NCBI RefSeq assembly: GCF_036173065.1
Contig: NZ_CP108041.1
Span: 4,281,001-4,345,000, forward strand
DNA from: Rhodococcus sp. NBC_00297
Lineage (GTDB): Bacteria > Actinomycetota > Actinomycetes > Mycobacteriales > Mycobacteriaceae
Length of the DNA stretch: 64,000 nt
Reading direction: 5' to 3'
Both the position numbers and the translations under genes were made by a program. A model generated the notes under the pieces. That model was not told the origin of the DNA. It was given only the letters and a program-made list of their open reading frames with translations, and did not search any database. Shown piece by piece: positions 9,343 to 18,609 of this stretch; positions within the stretch are counted from its first letter, which is position 1, and every line of letters starts with the position of its first letter.

Positions 9343-10365
9343 ATGCCGGACTTCGCGGCGATCATCGAGGAACGTCGACGGCGGTGGCCGTGGTTCGATC
9401 ACCTCGCGCGGGCCGGCTCGGTGTACCAGCAGCAGAAGGGCGACTACTACGCCGCGGGTATCACCTACTTCAGCGTTCTGGCCCTCTTCCCGCTGCTGAT
9501 GGTCGCGTTCGCCGTGGTGGGCTTCGTTCTGGCCTCCCGGCCGGACCTGTTGACGGAACTGCAGTCCCAGATCGCCGAGAACGTTCCCGGGAGTTTCGCG
9601 GGCACCATCAACGAACTGGTCTCGAGTGCCATCGAGTCGCGCACCAGCGTGGGCATCATCGGTCTCCTGGGTGCGCTCTACGCAGGCCTCGGATGGACGG
9701 CCAATCTGCGGGAGGCGCTCACCGCGATGTGGGAGACGCCGCACGAGGCGGGCAGCTTCTTGGCCACCAAGGCCAAGGATCTCGGAGCGCTGCTCGGTCT
9801 GGGTCTGGCCCTGGTGATCTCGCTCGGCCTGTCGGCGGTGGCCAGCGGGTCGGTGGTCCCCGCACTCCTGAAGGCCGTCAATCTGGACGATGTTCCCGGT
9901 GTCGGCGTCGCCGTGCAGATCGCGTCGTTCGCCCTGGCGGTCGCCGCGACGTGGGCACTGTTCGTGTGGGTCATCGCCCGGCTGCCCCGTGAGCCCGTGA
10001 CCGTGCGCAGCGCGGCACGCGCCGCGCTGTTGGCGGCCGTGGTGTTCGAGATCTTCAAGCAGGTCGGCGCGGTCTACCTCGAGAGCGTCACGTCCGGTCC
10101 GGCCGGTGCCACGTTCGGACCGATCATCGGCATCCTCGTGTTCGCCTTCACGACGTCACGCTTCCTCTTGTTCTCGACGGCGTGGGCGGCGACGGCCACG
10201 GAGAACCTTTCCCTCGCGGCACCCGCCGTGCCCGACAGTGCGGTGATCGCACCGCAGGTGGTGGTCCGCGAAGGGGTCTCACCCGCCGGTGCGGCAGCTC
10301 TCGTCGGCGCCGGCGTGCTCACCGTGCTCGGCCTGGGCGGATGGCGCGGCCGGCGCCGACGCTGA
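9343..10365 (+). CDS. YihY/virulence factor BrkB family membrane protein
   Basis: A 340-residue integral membrane protein with about six hydrophobic segments, of the YihY/BrkB (UPF0761) family. Recognisable parts are the N-terminal DYYAAGITYFSVLALFPLLM segment, the YAGLGWTANLREALTAMWE loop and the GPIIGILVFAFTTSRFLLFSTAWA segment near the end. The tail is short and basic (GWRGRRRR). The biochemical function of this family is not established. It starts 5 nt after trpS and is probably co-transcribed with it. Confidence 0.85.
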   Translation: MPDFAAIIEERRRRWPWFDHLARAGSVYQQQKGDYYAAGITYFSVLALFPLLMVAFAVVGFVLASRPDLLTELQSQIAENVPGSFAGTINELVSSAIESRTSVGIIGLLGALYAGLGWTANLREALTAMWETPHEAGSFLATKAKDLGALLGLGLALVISLGLSAVASGSVVPALLKAVNLDDVPGVGVAVQIASFALAVAATWALFVWVIARLPREPVTVRSAARAALLAAVVFEIFKQVGAVYLESVTSGPAGATFGPIIGILVFAFTTSRFLLFSTAWAATATENLSLAAPAVPDSAVIAPQVVVREGVSPAGAAALVGAGVLTVLGLGGWRGRRRR

Positions 10366-10377
10366 CGTGCAGCGTGG

Positions 10378-11757
10378 TCAGGACCGTCTGCGGTGCAGCG
10401 TGCGCGCCCACAGGAGGAGCCCGATCACGACGATCAGACCCAGAACTCCCGCACCGACCCTGATCGCCACCTCGCTCTCGTCGTCCACTCCGGCATAGGC
10501 GCCGCCACTGCTCGCCTCGGTCCGCCGATCGGTCGGCGCGGTCGAGGCGGGGGTCGACGAGGTCGGCGCCGCCGCCGCGTCCGGGCTCCCGGTCACCAGG
10601 GTGCCCACCACCGTGTCGGCAGGCTGCGTGAAGCCGTAGTCGAGCAGGCGGGCGGCCTGCTCCCAGGGCCGGATGGGCAGCACGTCGGCATTCATGAGCG
10701 ACACGGCCAACCGGCGGCCACCGCGTTCGGCCGCGCCGACGAAGGTCTGGCGTGCGTCGTCGGTGTAGCCGTTCTTGCCGCCCAGTGCATCCGGGTAGTT
10801 GAACAGCAGCGCATTGTCGCTGGCGAGGGTGAAGCCCGGCCGGTCCTCGTTGAGCGGCAGATCGGGGTTCACCGGCACGCCGGGCATGTCGGGCCGCGAG
10901 GGATTGTCCGGCTTCGACGCGTCCTTGGGATAGCCCGGGAACGGAACCGATTCGGTGGCAACGAGTTCCGCGAAGGTCGGATCATCCATCGCGGCCCGGA
11001 AGATGAGCGCCAGATCGTAGGGTGAGCAGGCCATGCCCGGTCCGTCGAGACCCGACGGCGACGCGGTGCGCGTGTCCAGGGCACCGAGCTCACTGGCCTT
11101 CGCGTTCATCTTCTCCACGGCGGTGTCGACGCCGCCGAGCTGGACGGCGAGGGCGTGCGCGGCATCGTTCCCCGACGCCATCACCAGCCCCTGCATCAGC
11201 TGGCGCACCGAGTACACGCCGCCGGTACCGATGCCCACCGCGCTGCCCTCGGCGGCCGCGTCCTCCGCGGTGGCCACCACGGTGCGATCGAGATCGAGCT
11301 CGTCGAGCGCGACGAGCGCCAGCAGGACCTTGATCGTGCTCGCCGGCCGGTACCGGCCGTGCGGATCCTTCGCCGCGATCACCGCGCCGGAGTCGAGATC
11401 GGTGAGCACCCATCCCGCCGCCGAGATGTCTGCGGGAAGAGCGGGCGCACCGGCAGCGGTGATCACACCGCACGCCGCCAGTTCCTCGCCGCCGACCGTC
11501 TCGGCCGGGACGGGTACGGGCTGCGGTTCCGCGTCGCCGGGAGCGGGGACCTCGGACGCGTCGATGGCCGGTGGTGGCACGTCACGGTGGGGACAGGCGT
11601 CGGTGTCGGGCGTCCGGAACGGGGTGGACGTCGGAGGCGGTGCGGGCTGCGCCCCGGCGAGACTCGGAAGGAGTGCCGGCGTACCCACGAGCACGACCGC
11701 CGTCGCGATCGCCGCGGCTGTCCGTCGGCCGCGTCCGGTGCGGTCGTGAATGTTCAT
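10378..11757 (-). CDS. dacB: D-alanyl-D-alanine carboxypeptidase (PBP5/DacB type)
   Basis: A 459-residue exported penicillin-binding protein that trims the terminal D-Ala of peptidoglycan stem peptides. It has a signal peptide (AAAIATAVVLVGTPALLPSLAGA), a proline-rich linker, then a serine transpeptidase-fold domain: SxxK as STIK (about residues 140-143), SGN at about 195, and KNG in GGKNGYTDDARQ in place of the more common KTG. A C-terminal membrane helix (VLGLIVVIGLLLW) and basic tail anchor it. Position after trpS and yihY matches dacB1 of M. tuberculosis. The start is ATG at 11757 or GTG at 11760; TAGGGT at 11766-11771 suggests a leaderless message. Confidence 0.9.
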   Translation of the reverse strand: MNIHDRTGRGRRTAAAIATAVVLVGTPALLPSLAGAQPAPPPTSTPFRTPDTDACPHRDVPPPAIDASEVPAPGDAEPQPVPVPAETVGGEELAACGVITAAGAPALPADISAAGWVLTDLDSGAVIAAKDPHGRYRPASTIKVLLALVALDELDLDRTVVATAEDAAAEGSAVGIGTGGVYSVRQLMQGLVMASGNDAAHALAVQLGGVDTAVEKMNAKASELGALDTRTASPSGLDGPGMACSPYDLALIFRAAMDDPTFAELVATESVPFPGYPKDASKPDNPSRPDMPGVPVNPDLPLNEDRPGFTLASDNALLFNYPDALGGKNGYTDDARQTFVGAAERGGRRLAVSLMNADVLPIRPWEQAARLLDYGFTQPADTVVGTLVTGSPDAAAAPTSSTPASTAPTDRRTEASSGGAYAGVDDESEVAIRVGAGVLGLIVVIGLLLWARTLHRRRS

Positions 11758-11826
11758 CACCGGTCACCCTAGGCGGCGCGCTCGCGCACGCCGCCCCGGG
11801 TGACCGGGTGTGTCCGGATCGAGAAG

Positions 11827-13779
11827 TCAGTCGGCGGACGGCCGGAGGTACGGCCGCTGGACCTTCTTCCACGCCTCGTACGTCTCGTACGCCGTCTGCG
11901 TGCTCTCGAGCGTCGAGGTGGCGCTGACCGGGACGTCCCACCAGGACTCGCTGTCCGGAGCGGCGATCAGCGGATCGGTCTCGACGTGGATGACCGTGCA
12001 GCGGTCCGCCGCCTTGGCCACCTTGACGGCGTCGGCGAACTCGCCGGCGGTGTTCACGCGGATGACGTCGGCGCCGAGACTCTGGGCGTTGGCCGCCAGA
12101 TCGACGGGCAGTACACCGCCGTCGAGTCGACCGGACTCGGATCGGTAGCGGTACGCGGTGCCGAAGCGCTGGGAGCCGAGCGACTCCGACAGTGATCCGA
12201 TGGAGGCGAAGCCGTGGTTCTGCACCAGCACCAGGATGACCTTCACGCCTTCCTGGACCGCGGTGACCAGCTCGGTGGCCATCATGAGGTAGCTGCCGTC
12301 GCCGACCATGACGAAGACGTCGCGATCCGGTGCCGCCATCTTGACGCCGATGCCGCCGGCCACCTCGTAGCCCATGCAGGAGAACCCGTACTCGACGTGG
12401 TAGCCCTTGGCATCGCGTGTGCGCCACAGCTTGTGGAGGTCTCCGGGCATCGAGCCGGCGGCGCACACGACGATGTCGCGTGGGTCGGACAGCGAGTTGG
12501 TGAGACCGATGACCTGGTTCTGGTTCATGCCGAGGTTGTCGTCGTCCACGGCGTAGACCGAGGCGACCGTGCGATCCCACTCGGCGGCGAGTTCGGTGGC
12601 GCGCGCACGGTACTCGGCGCTCACCTCGTGGTCCGCGAGCGCGTCCGTCAGTGCTTCGAGCGCCTCGCGGGCGTCGGCGACCACGGAGAGACCGCCCTGT
12701 TTGACCGAGTCGATGGACGCGACGTTGATGTTGACGAACCGCACGTCGGGGTTGGAGAAGGCAGTGCGCGACGCGCTGGTGAAATCGCTGTAGCGCGTGC
12801 CGATCCCGATGACGACGTCGGCCTCGGTCGCGAGGGCGTTGGCGGCCGTGGTGCCGGTGGACCCGATCGCGCCGACCGACTGCGGGTGGTCGTACACGAG
12901 GGAGCCCTTGCCGGCCTGGCTCTGGCCGACGGGGATTCCGGTCTTCTCCGCGAACGACGCGAGCGCCTCGGTGGCACCGGAGTAGATGACGCCGCCGCCG
13001 GCGACGATCAGCGGCGCCTTCGCCGAGCGGATGATCTCGGCGGCGCGGGCGACGACGGACCGCTCGGGCAGCGGGCGGGCGACGTGCCAGGTGCGCGGTG
13101 CGAAGAACGACTCGGGCCAGTCGTGTGCCTCGGCCTGGACGTCCTGCGGGACGGCGACCGTGGCGGCGCCGGTCTCCACCGGGTCGGTGAGGACGCGCAT
13201 GGCGCCGAGCAGAGCCGCGGGCAGTTGCTCGGCGCGCCACACTCGATCGAAGTAGCGCGAGAGCGGCTTGAACGCGTCGTTGACGGTGACGTCGCCGCTG
13301 GACGGGAGCTCCAGCTCCTGCAGCACCGGTGAGGAGGCGCGGGTGGCGAAGGTGTCCGCCGGGAGCAGCAGGACGGGCAACCGGTTGATGGTGGCCAACG
13401 CCGCGCCGGTGAGCATGTTGGTCGAGCCCGGTCCGACACTGGCGCTGACGGCCCAGGTCTGGAGACGGTCCTTCTGGCGGGCGAAGCCGACGGCGCTGTG
13501 CACCATGGCCTGCTCGTTGCGGCCGAGGACGTAGGGGAGCTCCGGTTCGGTGCCCGCCTCGACGGCGTCGATCTCGGCTTGCAGCAACGCCTGTCCGAGA
13601 CCGGCGACGTTGCCGTGGCCGAAGATGCCGAAGCAGCCCGCGAAGAACTTGGTCCGGACCCCGTCACGCTCGACGTACTGGTTGGCGAGGAAGCGGACGA
13701 TGGCCTGGGACACCGTGAGGTGCACCATCGGCTCGGCGTTCTCGGTCTTGCTCTGTGACATCGGTGCGGTGGACACCAT
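11827..13779 (-). CDS. iolD: 3D-(3,5/4)-trihydroxycyclohexane-1,2-dione hydrolase IolD
   Basis: A 650-residue thiamine-diphosphate enzyme of the acetolactate-synthase fold that opens the inositol ring by hydrolysing the diketone to 5-deoxy-D-glucuronate. The N-terminus has the IolD signature FFAGCFGIFGHGNVAGLGQAL and the GRNEQAMVHSAVGFAR substrate loop. The C-terminal third has the ThDP/Mg site GDGSYLMM and, further on, QNHGFASIGSLSESLGSQRFG. The ATG at 13779 has an AGGAG site in front; the frame remains open for 29 more codons upstream but runs into iolB. It is the last gene of the iolC-iolB-iolD operon, 2 nt after iolB. Confidence 0.95.
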   Translation of the reverse strand: MVSTAPMSQSKTENAEPMVHLTVSQAIVRFLANQYVERDGVRTKFFAGCFGIFGHGNVAGLGQALLQAEIDAVEAGTEPELPYVLGRNEQAMVHSAVGFARQKDRLQTWAVSASVGPGSTNMLTGAALATINRLPVLLLPADTFATRASSPVLQELELPSSGDVTVNDAFKPLSRYFDRVWRAEQLPAALLGAMRVLTDPVETGAATVAVPQDVQAEAHDWPESFFAPRTWHVARPLPERSVVARAAEIIRSAKAPLIVAGGGVIYSGATEALASFAEKTGIPVGQSQAGKGSLVYDHPQSVGAIGSTGTTAANALATEADVVIGIGTRYSDFTSASRTAFSNPDVRFVNINVASIDSVKQGGLSVVADAREALEALTDALADHEVSAEYRARATELAAEWDRTVASVYAVDDDNLGMNQNQVIGLTNSLSDPRDIVVCAAGSMPGDLHKLWRTRDAKGYHVEYGFSCMGYEVAGGIGVKMAAPDRDVFVMVGDGSYLMMATELVTAVQEGVKVILVLVQNHGFASIGSLSESLGSQRFGTAYRYRSESGRLDGGVLPVDLAANAQSLGADVIRVNTAGEFADAVKVAKAADRCTVIHVETDPLIAAPDSESWWDVPVSATSTLESTQTAYETYEAWKKVQRPYLRPSAD

Positions 13780-13781
13780 CG

Positions 13782-14675
13782 TCAGGCTCCTTTTCCACGG
13801 TGCGCTGAGTCCAGCGGAGGTCGGGGGGTGAGGGGGAGGCGTGGATCGACGTCCTGGCCGTCCCACGTGCTGCGGATCCAGGTGTGGTCGGGATCGTCGA
13901 CGATCTTCCAGGCGCGCTCGCTGCCCGGTCCGGCCATGACGTTGAGGTAGTACATGTGGTAGCCGGGCGCCGCGACGGACGGCCCGTGATACCCGTGCGG
14001 AACCAGGACGACGTCACCCGTGCGCACCTCTTCGAGCACCTCGATGGGACGCTCGGGTGTGCCGTACACGCGGTGGTACCCGAAACCGGCGGAACCGTCA
14101 CGGCCACTGTCGATCTCGAAGTAGTAGATCTCCTCGAGTGCCGATTCGGTCTCGGTCTCCTCGTCGTGCTTGTGGCCGGGGTAGGACGACCAGTTGCCGC
14201 CGGGGGTGATGACCTCGCACGCGATGAGCGAGTCGGCCTCGAAGGTGTCGGCGGTGCCGAAGTTGTGCACCTGCCGGCTGCAGTTGCCCGCGCCGCGCAG
14301 TTCGACGGCGACGTCGGTGGCGGGAACGTACCGGAACGGCAGGGCCCGCGAGGCGCGTGCGCCGCACAGCGCGAAACGTCCACCCGACTCGCTGCGCAGG
14401 GTGTAGCTGCTGTCACGGCCGACGTACGCGAAGTCGGAGGGCCCGTCGAAGACCGACGCGCGCCCCGTCAGCGCGAACGACTCCTCGCCGCACGTGACGG
14501 TCGCGGATCCCTGCAGAGGGACCACCATGATCTCGTCGTCGTCGGAGGTGAGATCGACGGACTCGCCGGGTGCGAGAAGCACTGTGCGCAGACTGGACTC
14601 GGTCCATCCCGCGCTCTCCGGGGTGACGGTGACTCCGGCGCCGGGGACGGCGGGAATGTAGAACTCGCTGTTCAC
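13782..14675 (-). CDS. iolB: 5-deoxy-glucuronate isomerase IolB
   Basis: A 297-residue double-cupin enzyme converting 5-deoxy-D-glucuronate to 2-deoxy-5-keto-D-gluconate, the fourth step of inositol breakdown. The family motifs are SSYPGHKHDE, EEIYYFEI, GFGYHRVYG and VPHGYHGPSVAAPGYHMYYLNVMAGP, with the metal-binding histidines and glutamate in the cupin. Start is a GTG at 14675 overlapping the stop of the preceding gene (GTGA). Length matches the family. It is followed after 2 nt by iolD. Confidence 0.95.
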   Translation of the reverse strand: MNSEFYIPAVPGAGVTVTPESAGWTESSLRTVLLAPGESVDLTSDDDEIMVVPLQGSATVTCGEESFALTGRASVFDGPSDFAYVGRDSSYTLRSESGGRFALCGARASRALPFRYVPATDVAVELRGAGNCSRQVHNFGTADTFEADSLIACEVITPGGNWSSYPGHKHDEETETESALEEIYYFEIDSGRDGSAGFGYHRVYGTPERPIEVLEEVRTGDVVLVPHGYHGPSVAAPGYHMYYLNVMAGPGSERAWKIVDDPDHTWIRSTWDGQDVDPRLPLTPRPPLDSAHRGKGA

Positions 14676-15580
14676 TCGTCCGCCCCGCCCCGCACCATGT
14701 CGACTGCGGTCGCCACCGCGGTGGCGACGTCGCCGTCCTTCGGGTAGAGCAGTGTGCGGCCCACGATGAGGCCGCGGACGGCGGGGATCTTCAGTGCGCG
14801 TGCCCAACTGGCAAAGGTCTCGTCGGGCGCGGTCTGCGGGTCGCCGCCGAGGAGCAGCGTCGGGAGCGTGGTGGCGTCCATGACGCGCTCCATCTCGTCG
14901 ACCACGGGCAGCTTCATCCAGGTGTACGCCGACGAGGCGCCGAGGCCCTGGGCGATGTGGATGGACTTGATGACGGCGTCGGCACGCAGATCGTTGACCA
15001 CCTTGCCGTCGCGGCGCGACGACAGGAACGGCTCGACCATGGCCATGAGGCCCTCGGCCGCGAGTTCGTCGATGGCCTGCGCGCAGGCGGTGAGGGTGCC
15101 GAGCGTGCCGGGATCGTCGAGGTCGATGCGGGTCAGCATCTTGGCGCCGTTCATCCGCGCCTTCGCGGTGGACGCCGCGGTCGCGCCGGTCATCCGGTCG
15201 TCGAGCTCGAACGACGCGCCGGCGAGTCCGCCGCGGTTCATCGAGGAGATGACGACCTTGTCGTCGAGGGCGCCGAGCAGGACGAGGTCGTCGAGGATCT
15301 CGGACGTCGCGAGGACACCGTCGACTCCCGGGTCGGCCAGCGCGGTGCGCAGGCGGTCGAGCAGTTCGGTGCGACTGTTCATGGCCGTCGGGTTCGAGCC
15401 GACCGACAGGGCACCGCGGGCGGGGTGATCGGCGGCCACGATCATGAGCCGCCCGTCTCCGCGCACCGTCTCACGGGTGACGCGAGAGGCCCAGGCGCGG
15501 TCGATCGCGCCCGGGTCGTGCGCCCGGATCTCGGTGACGTCGGCGTACGTGGTGCAGGTCGCGGTGATGGTCTCAGACAT
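14672..15580 (-). CDS. Class I aldolase-like TIM-barrel protein of the inositol operon (Cgl0159 family)
   Basis: A 302-residue (beta/alpha)8 protein. LMIVAADHPARG near residue 46 and the central and C-terminal strands (MLTRIDL, TYTWMKLPVV as YTWMKLPVV, GLIVGRTLLYPKDGD) fit the deoxyribose-phosphate/FbaB-type aldolases. The same protein follows iolC in Corynebacterium glutamicum (Cgl0159). By position it is the natural candidate for the aldolase that splits 2-deoxy-5-keto-gluconate 6-phosphate into dihydroxyacetone phosphate and malonate semialdehyde, the job of IolJ in Bacillus. That role is inference. Its start overlaps the end of iolC by 8 nt. Confidence 0.82.
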   Translation of the reverse strand: MSETITATCTTYADVTEIRAHDPGAIDRAWASRVTRETVRGDGRLMIVAADHPARGALSVGSNPTAMNSRTELLDRLRTALADPGVDGVLATSEILDDLVLLGALDDKVVISSMNRGGLAGASFELDDRMTGATAASTAKARMNGAKMLTRIDLDDPGTLGTLTACAQAIDELAAEGLMAMVEPFLSSRRDGKVVNDLRADAVIKSIHIAQGLGASSAYTWMKLPVVDEMERVMDATTLPTLLLGGDPQTAPDETFASWARALKIPAVRGLIVGRTLLYPKDGDVATAVATAVDMVRGGADE

Positions 15581-16607
15581 GTGCTTCCTCGGAATCGGCG
15601 AGATCGGAACCCGGTGCGGTGACCGCGGACTCGGCGAGGGCGGCGACCTCGTCGGCGGTGGGCATGGCGGTGGAGCATTCGAGGCGCGACGCGACGATGG
15701 CGCCGGCCGCGTTGGCGTGGCGGAGGATCTTCTCGAGTGGCCAGCCGGACAGCAGTCCGTGGCACAGCGATCCACCGAAGCTGTCGCCGGCACCGAGTCC
15801 GTTGACGACGTCGACGAAGTTCGGTGGCACCTCCACGCGCTCGGTGCGCGTCTTGCCCAGTACGCCCTTGGGACCCTGCTTGACGATCGCCAGTTCCACC
15901 CCCATGTCGAGCAGCGCGTCGGCGGCCCGGTCCGGTTCGGTCTCGCCGACGGCGATCTCGCACTCCTCGCGGTTGCCGACGGCCACCGTGACGTGTCGCA
16001 GTGCGCGCTGGACCTGCTCGGTCGCGGCGGCGGGGCTCTCCCAGAACATGGGCCGGTAGTCGAGGTCGAGCACTGTCAGCGGAGCGCGTCCACGCGCCTC
16101 CCAGGCGGTGAAGTGTGCACTGCGCGAGGGCTCCTCGGACAGACCGGTGACCGTCGACCAGTACAGAGCGGCGCTCCGGACGGCCTCGGTGTCGATGTCC
16201 TCGGGACGCACCTGCAGGTCCGGCGCGGTGGGCTTGCGGTAGAAGTACAGCGGGAAGTCGTCCGGCGGGAAGATCTCGCAGAACGTGACCGGGGTGGCGT
16301 ACTGGCCGTCGACCACGACGTAGCGGTTGTCGACGCCGAGGCGGGCGAGCTCGGCGCGCACGAAGCGGCCGAACGGATCGTCGCCGGCGCCGGAGATCAG
16401 CGCGGTGCGGCGCCCGAGTCGCGCGGCGGCGACGGTGACGTTGGCGGCGCTGCCACCGAGGAACTTGCCGAACGTCTCGACGTCCTCGAGGCCCACACCG
16501 ACCTGCAGGGGATAGATGTCGACTCCGCTGCGTCCGATGGCGAGCACGTCGAAACGTGCATCACCGGTGGGGCCGGTGTTGTTCACTGTGGTCAAGGTCT
16601 GCTCCAT
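15573..16607 (-). CDS. iolC: 5-dehydro-2-deoxygluconokinase IolC
   Basis: A 344-residue PfkB-family kinase that phosphorylates 2-deoxy-5-keto-D-gluconate. Landmarks are VLAIGRSGVDIYPLQ at the start of the fold, GKFLGGSAANVTVAAARLG (substrate-binding Gly-Gly), and the C-terminal anion hole and catalytic base in GLGAGDSFGGSLCHG. I use the ATG at 16607; another in-frame ATG lies 17 codons upstream, but that extension has low-complexity composition and would reach into the probable IolR site region. It is the first gene of the operon and diverges from the GntR regulator. Confidence 0.93.
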   Translation of the reverse strand: MEQTLTTVNNTGPTGDARFDVLAIGRSGVDIYPLQVGVGLEDVETFGKFLGGSAANVTVAAARLGRRTALISGAGDDPFGRFVRAELARLGVDNRYVVVDGQYATPVTFCEIFPPDDFPLYFYRKPTAPDLQVRPEDIDTEAVRSAALYWSTVTGLSEEPSRSAHFTAWEARGRAPLTVLDLDYRPMFWESPAAATEQVQRALRHVTVAVGNREECEIAVGETEPDRAADALLDMGVELAIVKQGPKGVLGKTRTERVEVPPNFVDVVNGLGAGDSFGGSLCHGLLSGWPLEKILRHANAAGAIVASRLECSTAMPTADEVAALAESAVTAPGSDLADSEEAHV

Positions 16608-16665
16608 CGATACTCGGGGCGTGTGCGTGGGGGCCGGTATCACTGTGCTCCGCGCCACACCAACC

Positions 16666-16686
16666 TGTCAATAGTTTGTCCTGACA
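16666..16686. promoter_or_regulatory. iolC promoter -35 and putative IolR operator
   Basis: On the minus strand TTGACA lies at 16671-16666, with a weak CACAGT 18 nt downstream. Immediately upstream, TGTCCTGACA at 16677-16686 fits all ten positions of the KGWCHTRACA motif that I recall for C. glutamicum IolR. It is also part of a TGTCA-N11-TGACA inverted repeat. Placement between iolC and the divergent GntR gene suits autoregulation and operon repression. Confidence 0.5.
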
Positions 16687-16780
16687 TTCTAACTTGCCGT
16701 CATATTGCGCACGGTCACTTACACTCTGTTCTCGGGCAGCCCGCCCGCACACCCGCCTAGTTTCGGATCGGAGCTGGTAC

Positions 16781-17518
16781 GTGAGTCAACCGCTCGCCGT
16801 GGAGCTCGACAGGTCGAGTCCCGTTCCGCTCTACTACCAACTCGCGCAGGCCATCGAGGGCGCGATCCTCGGCGGCAGTCTGGCCCCGGGTGACCGCTTC
16901 GAGAACGAGCTCGCCCTCGCGAAGCGCCTCAACCTGTCGAGGCCGACCACGCGTCGGGCCATCCAGGAACTGGTGGACAAGGGGCTGCTGGTGCGCAAGC
17001 GTGGCGTCGGCACACAGGTGGTGCAGAGCCCGGTGCATCGACCGGTGGAGCTCACCAGCCTCTTCGACGACCTGGCGCGCGCCGGCCAGGACCCGACGAC
17101 GAAGTTGCTCGAGTACTCGGTCGGGCTGCCCACCGAGGACGTGGCGCGCGAGCTCAACATCGCGCCGGAGTCCGAGGTGGTCACCGTGCGGCGTCTGCGA
17201 CTGACCAAGGGTGAACCGCTCGCGCTGATGATCAACTACATGCCCGTCGACGTGGCGCCGGAGCCCGCCGAGCTCGAGGCGCACGGCCTGTACCAGTCGC
17301 TTCGCACCAAGGGAGTCCACATCCGCCTCGCTCGCCAGCGCATCGGGGCGAAGGCGGCCGATCGCGACGAGGCGCACCTGCTGGACGAGAAGCCGAAGGC
17401 GCCGCTGCTCACCATGCACCGGACGGCGTTCGACGACTCCGGCAAGGTGGTCGAGTACGGGTCGCACGTGTACCGCGCGTCGCGGTACTACTTCGACACG
17501 ACCCTCGTCGACCGCTGA
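16781..17518 (+). CDS. iolR: GntR-family regulator of inositol catabolism (IolR-like)
   Basis: A 245-residue regulator with an N-terminal GntR winged helix (PLYYQLAQAIEGAILGGSLAPG, then LALAKRLNLSRPTTRRAIQELVDKG) and a C-terminal UTRA/HutC-type ligand-binding domain (GEPLALMINYMPVD, ending in YRASRYYFDTTL). It is divergent from iolC, as the GntR-type IolR is linked to the iol genes in C. glutamicum, where it represses them. GTG at 16781 is preceded by GGAG at 8 nt; an upstream in-frame ATG at 16694 would add residues unlike the family. The effector is likely an inositol intermediate. Confidence 0.85.
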   Translation: MSQPLAVELDRSSPVPLYYQLAQAIEGAILGGSLAPGDRFENELALAKRLNLSRPTTRRAIQELVDKGLLVRKRGVGTQVVQSPVHRPVELTSLFDDLARAGQDPTTKLLEYSVGLPTEDVARELNIAPESEVVTVRRLRLTKGEPLALMINYMPVDVAPEPAELEAHGLYQSLRTKGVHIRLARQRIGAKAADRDEAHLLDEKPKAPLLTMHRTAFDDSGKVVEYGSHVYRASRYYFDTTLVDR

Positions 17519-17528
17519 CCCGGAGGCG

Positions 17529-18527
17529 TCAGCCTGCGATCGACCGGAGTGTCGGCCGAACCTTCTCCAGCGCGTACGTCAGCGACGCCGGTGACGGTGT
17601 GTTCAGCGCGATGATGGTCGCGTAGTCCGTGATCAGCATGCCGCCCGAGCGCACCGAGGGCAGATCGGCCCAGCCGGGCAGTGCCTCGAGATCGGCGGCG
17701 GTACCGCCGTTCACGAGGATGATCACCAGGTCGGAGTTCAGGACGTCGACGTGTTCGGGCCCGACGACGAGCCGGTTGCCGGCCGTGGCGGGCAGGTCGA
17801 CGGCCGGCAGCGTCATCCCCAGTTCCTGGTAGAACGCCGAGGCGCCGTCGTCGGGATCGGCCACCACGACGAGCTGCTGGGTGGCCGGGATGTACTGCGA
17901 CAGCAGCGCCGTCCTCCCCGCCAGTCCGGGCAGCTCCGCGGCGGCGTCGGCGAGGGCGGTCCGCGTCCGCGCGATCACCGCGTCGGCGTCGTCCTCGCGG
18001 CCGAGCGCCGTGCCCAGCGCGCGCGTCAGCGCGTCGTAGGGCGAGACCGTGTCGCCGATGACGGGAATGGTCGGGGCCAGTGCGGTCAACTGCTGGTACT
18101 GGGTCGGTGTCGACGCGGCGAAGTCGGCGAGTATGAGATCCGGTGCGTACGAGGCGATCTCCTCGATGGGGAGGGTGCCCTCGACGGGGACGTGAATGAG
18201 CGGTACGTCCGCCGCCAGCTCCGACTGCCAGGGATAGCGGCCGTCCGGTGCCCCGGTCGTGTCCGAGGCGAAGGCCACCGGCTGCACCCCCAGGGCGAGC
18301 GCGGCGTCCACGGCCGGAGCGGTGAGGGCGACGATGCGGGGGTCGGACCCGAGTTCGGCGCGGTCGATCGCGGTGGAGCCCAGTGCGTGCTCGATGGTCA
18401 CTGTGCCCGTCGGGGCGTTGCTGTCGGGCACCGCGTCGGACGCCTGATCACTGGTGCACCCGGCCGCCGTGAGGAGTGTCAGAACGGCGACGGCCGTGGC
18501 GAATCGTCGTGATGTGGTGCTGCGCAT
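17529..18527 (-). CDS. Iron-siderophore ABC transporter substrate-binding lipoprotein
   Basis: A 332-residue FecB/FepB-type binding protein. The signal peptide ends in lipobox LTAAGC, so it is a membrane-anchored lipoprotein. The two-lobe fold is marked by RIVALTAPAVDAALALGVQPVA, EEIASYAPDLILADFA and LNSDLVIILVNGG. It should capture a ferric siderophore for an importer whose permease and ATPase are not in this window. A probable iron box lies just upstream, fitting iron-repressed expression. It is a solitary gene among sugar genes, which is common for such orphan binding proteins. Confidence 0.85.
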   Translation of the reverse strand: MRSTTSRRFATAVAVLTLLTAAGCTSDQASDAVPDSNAPTGTVTIEHALGSTAIDRAELGSDPRIVALTAPAVDAALALGVQPVAFASDTTGAPDGRYPWQSELAADVPLIHVPVEGTLPIEEIASYAPDLILADFAASTPTQYQQLTALAPTIPVIGDTVSPYDALTRALGTALGREDDADAVIARTRTALADAAAELPGLAGRTALLSQYIPATQQLVVVADPDDGASAFYQELGMTLPAVDLPATAGNRLVVGPEHVDVLNSDLVIILVNGGTAADLEALPGWADLPSVRSGGMLITDYATIIALNTPSPASLTYALEKVRPTLRSIAG

Positions 18528-18565
18528 GCGGTACCCCTGCTGCTCGCGATGCCTCCGGAGACCGC

Positions 18566-18584
18566 GGAGGTAGGGGTACCCTAA
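18566..18584. promoter_or_regulatory. Putative iron box (IdeR/DtxR site)
   Basis: Read on the minus strand the 19-mer is TTAGGGTACCCCTACCTCC. Against the IdeR/DtxR consensus TTAGGTTAGGCTAACCTAA it matches 12 of 19 positions, including the whole TTAGG half and the CCT half. It lies about 40 bp upstream of the siderophore-binding lipoprotein gene, as expected for an iron-repressed promoter. Confidence 0.6.
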
Positions 18585-18609
18585 GTCACCCGGGAGGCCG
18601 CGTGGGGAG

